In this document: positions 17,487 through 26,203 of the stretch, piece after piece
Layout: the number at the start of each line of letters is the position of its first letter
Position numbering within the stretch: the stretch's first letter is position 1
DNA from: Sandaracinus amylolyticus
GTDB taxonomy: Bacteria; Myxococcota_A; Polyangia; Polyangiales; Sandaracinaceae
NCBI RefSeq assembly: GCF_000737325.1
Contig: NZ_CP011125.1
Span: forward strand, 9,672,001 to 9,736,000
Reading direction: 5' to 3'
DNA: 64,000 nt
Made by a program: the position numbers and the translations under genes
Notes under the pieces: model-generated
The model's database searches: none
The model's input: only the letters and a program-made list of their open reading frames with translations
What the model was told of the DNA's origin: nothing

Positions 17487-19141
17487 CGCGTGCTCCGCTC
17501 GTAGAGCGCGTCGAGCTGCGCGCCGAACGTCGCGTACACCGCCTTGCGCTTCACCTTGAGCGTGGGCGTGAGGTGTCCGCTCGCGACGGAGAGCGCGGGC
17601 TCGAGGATCACGAAGCGCTTGATCGACTCGTACCTCGCGAGCTGCGCGTTCACCGCGGCGATCCTCGACTCGACGAGCGCGTGCAGCGCCGCGCCGTCGA
17701 GCCCCGGCTCGACCGCGAGCGGGTTCAGCCACACGCCGGCGACGAGGTACTTCTTGCCGTCGCCGTAGACGACGACGTGCTGGAAGAGCGGGTCGTCGGC
17801 GAAGCGCTGCTCGATGTTCGCGGGCGGGACGTTCTTGCCGCCCGAGGTCACGAGGATGTCCTTCTTGCGATCGACGATGCGCAGGAAGCCGTCCTCGGTG
17901 AAGACGCCGACGTCGCCGGTCTTGAGCCAGCCGTCCTCGGTGAACGCCTCGCGCGTCGCCGCGGGATCCTTGTGATAGCCGGCGAAGATGCTCTCGCCCT
18001 TGGCGAGGATCTCGCCGTCGTCCGCGAGACGGAGCTCGACGTTCGGGAACGGCTTGCCCACCGAGTCGAAGCGGAACGCGTCGGGGCGGTTCATCGTGAG
18101 CGTCGGCGAGGCCTCGGTCAGCCCGTAGCCTTCGATCAAGAGCGCGCCCATCTCGAGGAAGAGCTCCTTCACCTCGCGCTTGAGGCCCGCACCGCCCGAG
18201 AGACAGAAGCGCAGGTTCCCGCCGGTCGCCGCGTCGAAGCGCCGCTTGCGCTCCGCGGGATCGTCGCTGTGCATCGCGGCCTGCGCGAGCTTCTCCCAGA
18301 CGACCGGCACGCTCATGAACGCCGAGGGCTTCACCTCGGGCAGGCGCGCGACGACGCTCGCGGGATCGGCGAGATAGCTCGTCCAGCCGAGCGTGTTGCC
18401 GATGCACGCCTCGCCGAAGCCGAACACGTGGCTCATCGGGAGCCACAGCAGATCGGTCATGCCCTCGTCGACGAGCGGCCCGAGCACCTCGAGCCAGTCG
18501 CGGCCGTTCACGCCGACGTTGCGGTGCGTGAGCGGCACGCCCTTGGGCGGGCCGCTGGTGCCGCTCGTGTAGAGCATGATCGCGGGCGAATCGAGCGAGA
18601 TCGCGTCGAGCATCCGCGCGAGCGCGCTCGGATCGGCGTTGGCGATTGCGCGGCCTCGGGCCCGGGCCGCGGACCAGGTGATCACCTTCTCGCGCACGTC
18701 GCCCGGGATCGACTCGTCGCGATCGTCGAGCAGCACGATGCGCGCGAGCGCGGGCAGCGACGGCAGCGCGCGCAGCACGCTGCGCACGAGCTCCTCGCCC
18801 GCGACGAACACGACGCGCGCGTCGGAGTGCCCGAGCACGTACGCGACCTGCTCGGTGGTGCTCGACGGATAGACCGGGACCATCGTGCCGCCCGCGCTCT
18901 GGATCGCGAGCGCCGCGCTCATCCACTCCACGCGGTTCTGCGCGAAGATCGCGCCGCGATCGGTCGGGCGGTGCCCGTCGTGCGCGAGGAAGAGCGCGAC
19001 GTCCTCGATCTCCCGCGCGACCTCGCCGAACGTGATCGCGCGGTCGCCGACGACGAAGCGTGTGAGGTCGCGCCGCGCGGGGAGCGCATCGAAGATCGCG
19101 CGCGGAGCAGGTCGGATCTCGAGGTACTTCGACGCGTCCAT
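17483..19141 (-). CDS. AMP-forming acyl-CoA synthetase
   Basis: A 552-aa ANL-superfamily ligase that activates a carboxylic acid to its CoA thioester via an acyl-AMP. It shows the P-loop-like YTSGTSGPPKGVPLTH, the YGLTE motif (A5), TGDVG (A7) and DRKKDILVTSGGKNV (A8/A10 hinge). It resembles long-chain fatty acid ligases (FAA1/FadD15 type, AMP_dep domain). Lying directly upstream of and overlapping phaC, it probably supplies acyl- or hydroxyacyl-CoA for polymer synthesis, or recaptures released acids (inference). The ATG at 19141 follows an AGGAGAGA ribosome site. The gap to the PhaE-like gene is 17 bases. Confidence 0.9.
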   Translation of the reverse strand: MDASKYLEIRPAPRAIFDALPARRDLTRFVVGDRAITFGEVAREIEDVALFLAHDGHRPTDRGAIFAQNRVEWMSAALAIQSAGGTMVPVYPSSTTEQVAYVLGHSDARVVFVAGEELVRSVLRALPSLPALARIVLLDDRDESIPGDVREKVITWSAARARGRAIANADPSALARMLDAISLDSPAIMLYTSGTSGPPKGVPLTHRNVGVNGRDWLEVLGPLVDEGMTDLLWLPMSHVFGFGEACIGNTLGWTSYLADPASVVARLPEVKPSAFMSVPVVWEKLAQAAMHSDDPAERKRRFDAATGGNLRFCLSGGAGLKREVKELFLEMGALLIEGYGLTEASPTLTMNRPDAFRFDSVGKPFPNVELRLADDGEILAKGESIFAGYHKDPAATREAFTEDGWLKTGDVGVFTEDGFLRIVDRKKDILVTSGGKNVPPANIEQRFADDPLFQHVVVYGDGKKYLVAGVWLNPLAVEPGLDGAALHALVESRIAAVNAQLARYESIKRFVILEPALSVASGHLTPTLKVKRKAVYATFGAQLDALYERSTR

Positions 19142-19158
19142 GGTGCTCTCTCCTGCGC

Positions 19159-19473
19159 TCAGCGCGTCTCGCCGCGCGCGCGGCGCAGCTCCTCGTGGGC
19201 GTCCTCGAGCTTCTCCTCGAGATCGATCACCCGCCGCTCGAGCACCGTCAGCATCCGCAGCGTGCGCTCCTGATCGCGGCGGTTGGGCAGCCCGACCGCG
19301 CTCCACACGTCGCCGAGCACGCGATCGGTGCGCGCCTTGGTGCGCATCGCCGCGGTGAGCAGCGCGCCGGTGGGCTCGAGCACGAGCGGGCTGCCGAGCA
19401 CCTTCTTCGAGAGATCGGCGGCGCGGACCTCCCACGCGTCGAACTCCTTCTTCCACTTCTCGAAGAGCGTCAT
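19159..19473 (-). CDS. Small PhaE/phasin-like granule protein
   Basis: A 104-aa helical protein: FEKWKKEFDAWE at the start, then GLPNRRDQERTLRMLTVLE and a heptad-like coiled coil (ERRVIDLEEKLEDAHEELRRA) to the end. The GLP-RRD-LE pattern is the C-terminal signature of PhaE, the second subunit of class III synthases, and of related granule-associated proteins. It is much shorter than full PhaE (about 350 aa), so it may be a minimal PhaE or a phasin. First gene of the ligase-phaC operon. Palindrome C lies 62 bases upstream. Confidence 0.6.
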   Translation of the reverse strand: MTLFEKWKKEFDAWEVRAADLSKKVLGSPLVLEPTGALLTAAMRTKARTDRVLGDVWSAVGLPNRRDQERTLRMLTVLERRVIDLEEKLEDAHEELRRARGETR

Positions 19474-19534
19474 CCCGTGCTCCTACGTCTTCGGAGGGGT
19501 CGCGCACGTCCCGTCCCCACGGCAGCGCGCGCTC

Positions 19535-19549
19535 TGGTGCGGCGCACCA
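19535..19549. promoter_or_regulatory. PhaR-like operator C, phaE-like/phaR intergenic
   Basis: TGGTGCGGCGCACCA, a perfect 15-base palindrome with one central base. It lies between the divergent synthesis operon (start 19473) and phaR (start 19676), so it could control both. Confidence 0.6.
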
Positions 19550-19597
19550 AAGCACTTCGGCTCTACAGCGGCGCAAAACCGGCGTCAATCTTCATCG

Positions 19598-19645
19598 TGT
19601 TGCGACGCACAAAACACGCGCGCGGCTCGCGAATGTTGCGTCGCG
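19598..19645. promoter_or_regulatory. PhaR-like half-sites D and E upstream of phaR
   Basis: TGTTGCGACGCACAA (19598-19612) keeps a perfect TTGCGACGCA core with decayed outer arms. TGTTGCGTCGCGG (19634-19646) carries one good arm. Both lie within 80 bases of the phaR start and suggest autoregulation by weaker sites. Confidence 0.45.
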
Positions 19646-19675
19646 GGCGGAGGCCGCGCAGTCTGCGCGTTGCGT

Positions 19676-20260
19676 ATGCGCCTCCGCAGCAGCAGCGAGC
19701 CGATCCTGATCAAGAAGTACGGGAACCGGCGTCTCTACGACACCAGGGCGAGCTCGTACATCACGCTCGATCAGCTCGAGGCGATCGTCCGTCGCGGCGA
19801 CGACGTGCGCGTCATCGACGCGAAGACGTCGGAGGATCTCACGCAAGCGACGCTCACCCAGATCATCCTGGAGAGCGGTCGCGCGGCGCGCCTGCTGCCC
19901 GTGACATTGCTGCAGCAGCTGATCCGCATGGACGACGAGTCGCTCGCGGAGTTCATGGGGCGTTATCTCTCCGCGACGCTCGAGATGTACCTCGAGGCCA
20001 AGCGGGGAGCGCAGACGGTCTCGCCGTTCCTGCCGATGGCGACGATGCCGTTCCAAGCCGCGAACGCGATCGCGCGGATGTGGCTCGGCGCAGGTCAAGC
20101 GCTCGCGCCCGAGGCCCAGTACACGCCGCCCGCGACGACGACGCCCGCCGCGCCGCCGCCTGCGCCTCCGCCCGACACCACCGCGGTCGAGGTCGCCGCG
20201 CTGCGTCGCGAGCTCGACGAGCTCAAGACACTGCTGCGCGGCAACAAGCGCAAGACCTAG
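19676..20260 (+). CDS. phaR: PHA synthesis regulator PhaR
   Basis: A 194-aa regulator. The N-terminal PHB/PHA accumulation regulator DNA-binding domain is unmistakable: IKKYGNRRLYDT (residues 12-23), SYITLDQL, then VIDAKTSEDLTQATLTQII to about residue 65. A second PHB_acc region (LLQQLIRMDDESLAEFMGRYL) follows, then a Pro/Ala-rich linker and a C-terminal coiled-coil helix (VAALRRELDELKTLL). PhaR proteins bind both DNA and polymer granules, repressing phasin and synthase genes until polymer appears. The promoter gaps around it carry repeated TGC-N3-GCA palindromes, the known style of PhaR operators. Its stop overlaps the stop of the convergent gene by two bases. Confidence 0.93.
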   Translation: MRLRSSSEPILIKKYGNRRLYDTRASSYITLDQLEAIVRRGDDVRVIDAKTSEDLTQATLTQIILESGRAARLLPVTLLQQLIRMDDESLAEFMGRYLSATLEMYLEAKRGAQTVSPFLPMATMPFQAANAIARMWLGAGQALAPEAQYTPPATTTPAAPPPAPPPDTTAVEVAALRRELDELKTLLRGNKRKT

Positions 20261-21288
20261 CGCGCTCCCGCGAGCGCGGAGGTGACGCGCAGGGCGACGC
20301 CGGCCTGGTTGTAGCCGACGCCCGATCCGACGAGCACGACGTGGTCGCCGACGGCGACGTGCCCGGTGCCCACCGCGTCGTGCAGCGCCATCGGGATGCA
20401 CGCCGAGCCGGTGTAGCCCCAGCGGTCCATGATGCGCGGCGCCTTCTCGATCGGCGCGCCGAGCTCGCGCATCACGTGCTCGATCGTGCCGCGGCGCACC
20501 TGCGTGAACACGAAGCAGTCGACGTCGGCGATCGCGAGCGACGCGCGCGCGGTCACGTCGCGCACGATCGCGGGCCATCCCTCGTCGTTCACGGCGCGCG
20601 GATAGGGCTCGTGCAGGCGCACCTGGGTGCGTCCCTCGCGGACCGACTGCTCGCTCGCGGGCTCGGCGGTGCCGCCGCTCGCGATCATCCACGAGCGCGC
20701 GTAGCGGCCGTCGGCGCGGAACGCCGACGCGAGGAACCCGGGCTCGTCGCTGCGCACGAGCACCGCGGCGCCCGCGCCGTCGCCGTAGAAGAACGAGATC
20801 GGATCGCGCGGATCGGCGAGCCGGCGCATCAGGTACGCGCCGATCACGAGCACGCGCTCGATGCCGGGCGAGCTCGCGATCATCCCCGCGGCGGCGGCGA
20901 TCGCGGTGGGGAACGACGCGCACGCGCAGCCGACGTCGAACGTGCCGGCGCGATGCGCGCCGAGTTTGTGCTGCACGATCACCGACGTCGCGGGCGTGAC
21001 GTAGTCGGGGCTGTCGGTGCCGACGAGGATCAGATCGAGATCGCTCGGTGCGAGGCCCGCGCGCTCGAGCGCATCACGCCCGGCGGCGACCGCGAGATCC
21101 GACGTGGCCCAGTCGTCGGGCGCGACGAAGCGTCGAGTGATGCCCGAGCCGTGCTCGAGCTTCTCGATCGTCTCGCGATGCGCGTCGCCGAGCTGCGCGA
21201 TCAGCGCGTCGTTCGAGCGCTCGATCTCGGGAACGTACACGCCGGTCGAGGCCAGCGCGGCATGGTGGAACGTGCGCATGTCGATCAC
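20257..21288 (-). CDS. Beta-ketoacyl synthase III-like protein, non-canonical active site
   Basis: A 343-aa thiolase-fold protein of the FabH/KAS III group. The nucleophile Cys123 (VGCACASF) and the glycine-rich YGDGAGAAV are present. The canonical HQAN His aligns with Thr262 (FTQVR). The active-site Asn of GNTSAAS aligns with Tyr292 (GYTGSA). Both decarboxylation residues therefore appear lost, which suggests an acyl-transfer or condensation reaction other than FabH's. Start is GTG 21288 or ATG 21279; neither has a strong ribosome site. It converges on phaR; a direct link to PHA monomer supply is inference. Confidence 0.75.
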   Translation of the reverse strand: MIDMRTFHHAALASTGVYVPEIERSNDALIAQLGDAHRETIEKLEHGSGITRRFVAPDDWATSDLAVAAGRDALERAGLAPSDLDLILVGTDSPDYVTPATSVIVQHKLGAHRAGTFDVGCACASFPTAIAAAAGMIASSPGIERVLVIGAYLMRRLADPRDPISFFYGDGAGAAVLVRSDEPGFLASAFRADGRYARSWMIASGGTAEPASEQSVREGRTQVRLHEPYPRAVNDEGWPAIVRDVTARASLAIADVDCFVFTQVRRGTIEHVMRELGAPIEKAPRIMDRWGYTGSACIPMALHDAVGTGHVAVGDHVVLVGSGVGYNQAGVALRVTSALAGAR

Positions 21289-21352
21289 GCGGTGCCGGTG
21301 GAGAGCAAGCGGGGCCGGAGCCCCGCGCGCAGCGTTTGGGGAGGTGGCCCCC

Positions 21353-22849
21353 TCAGATCAACAGCCGCATCGAGACGATGAAGCTGTCGGTGGCGTTCAC
21401 GCGCGGCGCCATCGGCGTCGCTTCGGCCATCGAGCGCGACCAGCGCGCGCCGATCGAGACGTAGGGCTCCATGAGCCACAGCGTCGCCGCCACGTTGATG
21501 TAGTGGTTCGTCAGCGACGACATGTCGGTGATCGACGACGTGAGGAAGTAGTACTGCGCGCCGACGCTCAGCATCTCCCACGTGAAGTCGACGCCGCCCG
21601 CGCCGACGAAGCCCTCGTAGTCGCGCTGCGAGCGTATCGTCACGTCGGGGATCTCGACCTGCTCGTTGCGGCGGTACGCGAACGTCCCGTTGAGCCGCAG
21701 CATGTCGCCGAGGATCTTCACCTGCGCGGTCGCGCGCAGGTTGTATCCGAAGAGCGAAGCGTCGGCGTCGGTCGTGACGTCGATGTCGACGAAGTAGAGC
21801 TGCGCCGCGAGCCGCAGGTCGACGATCTCGTGCGAGAACGTGAACGACGGCGTGATCGTGTTGAGGTGGATGTCCGATCCCGGGATGCCGTTCGCGAGCG
21901 CGCGCAGCGGCGCCGTGAAGAGCGTGCCGAGCGAGCTCACGTCGCCGCCGAAGCCGAACGCGAGGCTCGTCGTGAGCGGATTGCCGCCGGTGTACGAGAG
22001 GCCGAAGTCGAGCCACTCCCACCCGTAGCGCAGCATCACGCCCTGCCCCTGCGCGAAGCCGCTGACGAGCAGCGGGTCGCGCACGTAGGGGTCCATGCCG
22101 AAGCCGTCGAGCACGTTGCTCGAGATGAAGTCGAGGCTCGCGGGATCCGGGAAGATGCCGCCGGTGAGCGAGAGGCCCCACTGCGAGAGGCGCAGGTAGT
22201 TCTCGCGCGCCTGCAGCGACGCGGTGCCCTCCCACACGCTCGTGCCCACCGGACCGTTGCGCGCGAGGCTGAAGCCGAAGTTGCGCTCGAACACGCTGCG
22301 GAACGTGACGAACCCGAAGAGCTGACCCTCGAGGCCGAAGCGCGCGAGCGCGAGCGTGCTGACGCGCGCCGCGAGACCCTCGGTCGTGTCGCTGTGCGGC
22401 AGGTACGCGACGAGCATCGCGGAGAGCTGGATGACGGGCTTGATGAAGTCGTCGCCGTCGCGCCAGAACGTGAAGGCGGGGCGCGCGGGGAGCATCGTCG
22501 TGCTCAGCGTGCGCGTCGCCGCTTCGGCCTGATCGGGCGGCTCATCGGGCAGCGGCGCGTCGCCTTCTCGCTGCTCTTCGCTCGCGTCGACGGGCTCGCG
22601 CGGTGCGTCGTCGGTCGTCGCGTCGGGCGTGGGCGCTTCGAGCGGCGCTGCATTCTCGGGCGGCGCTGCCTCGTCGGGCGGCGCTGCGTCGTCGGGCGGC
22701 GCTGCCTCGTCGCGTGGCGCGGCCTCCACGGCGCGCTCGTCGCTCGGCGCCGGCGCGTCGGTCTGCGCGCGCGCTGCGCTCACCCAGGTGCTCGTCGCGA
22801 GGGCCGCGATCACCGCGAGCCCACCCATGTTGCGAAGCCCGTACATCAT
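21353..22849 (-). CDS. Outer-membrane beta-barrel with disordered N-terminal linker
   Basis: A 498-aa protein with a signal peptide (about 1-28, ending ARAQ), then an Ala/Pro/Glu/Asp-rich stretch to about 110 containing tandem APPDD/APPDE/APPEN repeats. From about 125 on, alternating strands form a porin-like barrel ([47 protein letters not shown]). It resembles phosphate-selective or general porins, but no family signature is definite. The last residues (VSMRLLI) lack the usual terminal Phe. It lies 98 bases downstream of the lipase-like gene on the same strand and may be co-transcribed. Function unknown. Confidence 0.65.
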   Translation of the reverse strand: MMYGLRNMGGLAVIAALATSTWVSAARAQTDAPAPSDERAVEAAPRDEAAPPDDAAPPDEAAPPENAAPLEAPTPDATTDDAPREPVDASEEQREGDAPLPDEPPDQAEAATRTLSTTMLPARPAFTFWRDGDDFIKPVIQLSAMLVAYLPHSDTTEGLAARVSTLALARFGLEGQLFGFVTFRSVFERNFGFSLARNGPVGTSVWEGTASLQARENYLRLSQWGLSLTGGIFPDPASLDFISSNVLDGFGMDPYVRDPLLVSGFAQGQGVMLRYGWEWLDFGLSYTGGNPLTTSLAFGFGGDVSSLGTLFTAPLRALANGIPGSDIHLNTITPSFTFSHEIVDLRLAAQLYFVDIDVTTDADASLFGYNLRATAQVKILGDMLRLNGTFAYRRNEQVEIPDVTIRSQRDYEGFVGAGGVDFTWEMLSVGAQYYFLTSSITDMSSLTNHYINVAATLWLMEPYVSIGARWSRSMAEATPMAPRVNATDSFIVSMRLLI

Positions 22850-22947
22850 CCCATCCCCTTCGAGCAGTTCACTCCGCAGCACGAACGCGCGAGAGCGCGG
22901 CGCTCGCCGTGTCGCCACGACGGCCACCGCGCTCTCCGGTCCCTCGA

Positions 22948-24342
22948 TCAGTCCGCGAGCTTCTCGAGGATCAGATCGATCCCGGCGTCCGAGCGCGCGC
23001 TCCCGAAGTGGTTCGCGAAGAACCCGGGCGCGCCCGTGAAGAAGTACCCGCTCGTGTCGTAGTCGGAAAGCGTGATCAGCACGTTGTCGACGCACGGCTC
23101 GAGGTCGAGCTGCGACGACGCCTCCGAGACGAACTCGTCCTGCAGCTCGCCGCTCGGGATGTCCTCCATCGTCACCGTCGTGTACTCGACGACGTTGTCC
23201 TCGCACTGGTTGCGCTCGCCGTACGCGTAGCTGCCGTCGGCGCAGGGCGCGGCGAAGAGGTCGTTCGGACCGTTGAGCGGGCGCGTGAAGTACGTCGGCA
23301 CGAACGTGCCGCGGTCGCCCATCTCGCAGCCGACGGTGCCGCGCATGTGATCGAAGCTGTCGCAGAGCGTCTGGCCCGCGCTGACGCCGTGGTTCGAGCC
23401 CGAGAGCAGGATCACGTCCTGGATCCGCGCGAACGGGTTCACCGCGCCCGCCTCGCCCGCGCGGTGCTCGAGGTAGAGCCGGCGCAGCGCATCGCGGATC
23501 ACGCTCACGCCGAGCGAGTGGCCGATCAGCGAGACGCGACGCGTCGGGTTCTCGGTGAGCACCGCGCGCACGAGCGACTGGAGCATCGGCACCGCCCAGC
23601 CGTGGTCGATGTTGCGGAACGCGTTGCCGGTCGCGCTCGTCATGTCGTAGTCGGCGAGCGTGTTGACGAGGTCGGTGCGCGCGTCGAACGCGATCACGCG
23701 GTAGCCCGCGCCGACGAGGCGCGTCGCGAGCTGCTCGCGCGTCTCGGTGTCGACGACGATCTCGAAGCCCGCGACGTTCGTGATCGTGTCGCCCGCGACG
23801 CCGTCGTTCGCGTACTCCTCGAACGTCGTGACGCTCGACGAGTTGCCGTGCACGAGGATCACGATCGGCTTCGTCGTGTCCTCGGCCGGCTGCGCGTACT
23901 CCTTCGCCGCGCACGCATAGCCGTCGATCGACGCGGGCGCGCCCGCCGCGACCTCGGCCTGGTTGTCCGTCACGAGGAACTCGACGTTGTTGCCGTACGC
24001 CGCGCGCGCGACGCAGCCCGGGTGCGTCGCGAGGTCGTCGCGATAGCGTCCGGCGTAGTCGGCCTCGCGGGCCTGGTCGCCGCCGGTGCGCACCATCTCG
24101 GTCGCGTCCTCGATCGACCAGGGGAGCATCGCCGCGACCTGCGCCTCGCGCGCGGCGATCGCCTCGCGGCAGGCCATCACGCGCGGGTCCGTCTGACCTC
24201 CGTCGGACGGTGGCCCGGCGTCACCACCGCTCGCGTCGACCACGCCGCTGTCGATCGGATCCGAGCCGTCGTCGTCGCCGCAGCCCACCGCCCCGAGCGC
24301 TGCCATCAAGAGGAGCGCGCGCCCCGTACCCCGTCGCATCAT
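22948..24342 (-). CDS. Lipase-like alpha/beta hydrolase lipoprotein
   Basis: A 464-aa exported hydrolase. The lipobox is GAVGC (Cys21), followed by a [14 protein letters not shown] linker. The alpha/beta hydrolase core has the oxyanion strand [11 protein letters not shown], the nucleophile in [11 protein letters not shown] and NHG after it, which resembles lipase class 2 and the PhaZ7 type of extracellular PHB depolymerase. Many paired Cys residues suggest disulfides. Substrate (lipid or polyester) is not decided by sequence. Three PhaR-like palindromes fill the gap upstream, which favours a role in polymer use. Two adjacent ATGs (24342 and 24339) are possible starts. Confidence 0.7.
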   Translation of the reverse strand: MMRRGTGRALLLMAALGAVGCGDDDGSDPIDSGVVDASGGDAGPPSDGGQTDPRVMACREAIAAREAQVAAMLPWSIEDATEMVRTGGDQAREADYAGRYRDDLATHPGCVARAAYGNNVEFLVTDNQAEVAAGAPASIDGYACAAKEYAQPAEDTTKPIVILVHGNSSSVTTFEEYANDGVAGDTITNVAGFEIVVDTETREQLATRLVGAGYRVIAFDARTDLVNTLADYDMTSATGNAFRNIDHGWAVPMLQSLVRAVLTENPTRRVSLIGHSLGVSVIRDALRRLYLEHRAGEAGAVNPFARIQDVILLSGSNHGVSAGQTLCDSFDHMRGTVGCEMGDRGTFVPTYFTRPLNGPNDLFAAPCADGSYAYGERNQCEDNVVEYTTVTMEDIPSGELQDEFVSEASSQLDLEPCVDNVLITLSDYDTSGYFFTGAPGFFANHFGSARSDAGIDLILEKLAD

Positions 24343-24384
24343 GACTACCTCGTTCGTCCGCGCTGCGTGTCGCGCGTGTTTCTG

Positions 24385-24399
24385 TTGTGCATCGCACAA
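24385..24399. promoter_or_regulatory. PhaR-like operator F
   Basis: TTGTGC-ATC-GCACAA has two perfect 6-base arms and a 3-base centre. It is 43 bases upstream of the lipase-like gene start (24342, minus strand), a promoter-proximal position. Confidence 0.5.
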
Positions 24400-24493
24400 T
24401 ACAGCGACTGCTCGCGCGTTTCCAGTCAGCAGCCGAGATTTCTGGGCGCCTGCGATGTACCGCCTTCTCGCACGAGGGCCGGAAGTGCGACCA

Positions 24494-24512
24494 CCTGCTG
24501 CGTCGCAGCAGG
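24494..24512. promoter_or_regulatory. PhaR-like operator H, 19-bp perfect palindrome
   Basis: CCTGCTGCGTCGCAGCAGG is a perfect palindrome around T24503, the longest of the series. It lies mid-way in the 402-base gap between the divergent lipase-like and transhydrogenase genes. The rest of the gap shows no gene. Confidence 0.5.
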
Positions 24513-24593
24513 ACGAGCGAGCCCGGGTCGGCGCCGTCCGGGGCGAGGATCGTCCGCTGCATCGGCGGCAGCTTGGATCGGAAATCCGACGGC

Positions 24594-24608
24594 TGTTGCG
24601 ACGCAACA
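24594..24608. promoter_or_regulatory. PhaR-like operator G
   Basis: TGTTGCGACGCAACA, perfect 15-base palindrome around A24601. It is 137 bases upstream of the transhydrogenase start and is the best match to the consensus of the PHA-locus sites. Confidence 0.6.
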
Positions 24609-24744
24609 TCCAGGACGTGAGGGATCTCCGCGGGATTCGGCGCGCGTGGGGTGCGGCGGCGCGCTGCAGCGCGTGAGGATCAACGTTCTCGCATTCGCGG
24701 TCTCGAGGCCCTACAACTCGCCGCGACTGGAGGACCATCGAGCA

Positions 24745-26151
24745 GTGCCGTGGGACAAAGAGCACGACGTCGTGGTGATCGGCAGCGGACCGGCCGGCGA
24801 GGGCGCGACGATGCGCGCCGCGAAGTCCGGCGCGAGCGTGGTGATGGTCGAGCGCTACCGCGACGTCGGCGGCGGCTGCACGCACTGGGCGACGATCCCC
24901 AGCAAGGCGCTGCGCCACGCGATCAACGAGACGCTGCGCTTCCGCCGCAACCCGATCTTCGCGTCGGCGGCGATGAACGTCGAGCTCACGTTCCCGAAGC
25001 TGCTGCGACAGGCCGAGGGCGTGATCGGCAAGCAGGTCGAGATGCGCCGCGGCTTCTACGTGCGGAACCACGTCACCGTGGTCCACGGCCATGCGTCGTT
25101 CGTCGATCCGCACACCGTCGAGGTCGACACCGACGAGGTCGGCGCCGCGAAGCGCCGCCTGCGCGCCAAGCAGTTCATCGTCTCGACCGGCTCGCGTCCC
25201 TATCGCCCCGCGGACGTCGACTTCTCGCACCCGCGCATCCGCGACAGCGACACGATCCTGCGGCTCGATCACACGCCCGACTCGATCACGATCTACGGCG
25301 CGGGCGTCGTCGGCTGCGAGTACGCGTCGATGTTCCGCAACCTCGGCGTGAAGGTGAACCTCGTCAACTCGCGCGAGAAGCTCCTCGCGTTCCTCGACGA
25401 CGAGATCATCGACGCGCTCGCCTACCACCTGCGCGATCAAGGCGTGCTCATCCGCCACGGCGAGGAGTACGAGAAGGTCGAGCCGGTCGACGACGGAGTC
25501 GTCGTCCACCTCAAGAGCGGCAAGAAGATCAAGAGCGACGTGCTGCTCTGGGCGCAGGGCCGCACCGGGAACACGCACGATCTCGGGCTCGAGAACGTCG
25601 GGCTCGCCGCGGACTCGCGCGGTCAGCTCAAGGTCGACGCGCTCTACCGCACCGAGCAGCCGCACATCTACGCGGTCGGCGACGTGGTCGGGTACCCGAG
25701 CCTGGCGAGCGCGAGCTACGACCAGGGCCGCTTCGCCGCGGGCCACGCGGTGCTCGGGGTGACGGACGAGAAGCTCGTGCAGGACATCCCGACGGGCATC
25801 TACACGTCACCGGAGATCAGCAGCCTCGGGCGCAACGAGCGCGAGCTGACCGCGGAGGGCGTGCCCTACGAGGTCGGTCACTCGCTGTTCCGCTCGCTCG
25901 CGCGCGCGCAGATCACCGGGCAGACGGTGGGCATGCTGAAGCTGCTCTTCCACCGCGAGACGCTGCAGATCCTGGGCATCCACTGCTTCGGCGATCAGGC
26001 CGCGGAGATCGTGCACATCGGGCAGGCGATCATGTCGCAGAAGGGCGAGGCGAACACGCTGCGCTACTTCGTGAACACGACGTTCAACTACCCGACGATG
26101 GCCGAGGCGTATCGCGTCGCCGCGCTGAACGGGCTCAATCGTCTCTGTTGA
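24745..26151 (+). CDS. sthA: Soluble pyridine nucleotide transhydrogenase
   Basis: A 468-aa cytoplasmic flavoprotein that transfers hydride between NADPH and NAD, setting the NADPH/NADH ratio. It has the FAD motif [13 protein letters not shown], then [17 protein letters not shown]. There the second Cys of the disulfide reductases is replaced by Thr, as expected for SthA and against a lipoamide dehydrogenase. The NAD(P) motif [13 protein letters not shown] and the C-terminal dimerisation domain ([17 protein letters not shown]) are intact. GTG 24745 is chosen because GGAGG precedes it by 11 bases. PHA synthesis consumes NADPH, so sharing a PhaR-site gap with a polymer gene makes sense. Confidence 0.92.
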   Translation: MPWDKEHDVVVIGSGPAGEGATMRAAKSGASVVMVERYRDVGGGCTHWATIPSKALRHAINETLRFRRNPIFASAAMNVELTFPKLLRQAEGVIGKQVEMRRGFYVRNHVTVVHGHASFVDPHTVEVDTDEVGAAKRRLRAKQFIVSTGSRPYRPADVDFSHPRIRDSDTILRLDHTPDSITIYGAGVVGCEYASMFRNLGVKVNLVNSREKLLAFLDDEIIDALAYHLRDQGVLIRHGEEYEKVEPVDDGVVVHLKSGKKIKSDVLLWAQGRTGNTHDLGLENVGLAADSRGQLKVDALYRTEQPHIYAVGDVVGYPSLASASYDQGRFAAGHAVLGVTDEKLVQDIPTGIYTSPEISSLGRNERELTAEGVPYEVGHSLFRSLARAQITGQTVGMLKLLFHRETLQILGIHCFGDQAAEIVHIGQAIMSQKGEANTLRYFVNTTFNYPTMAEAYRVAALNGLNRLC

Positions 26152-26203
26152 GCCTGGGAATCGCGGCGTGCGCGCGCGCGGTTCGTGCGCGCGGAGGACG
26201 TCG

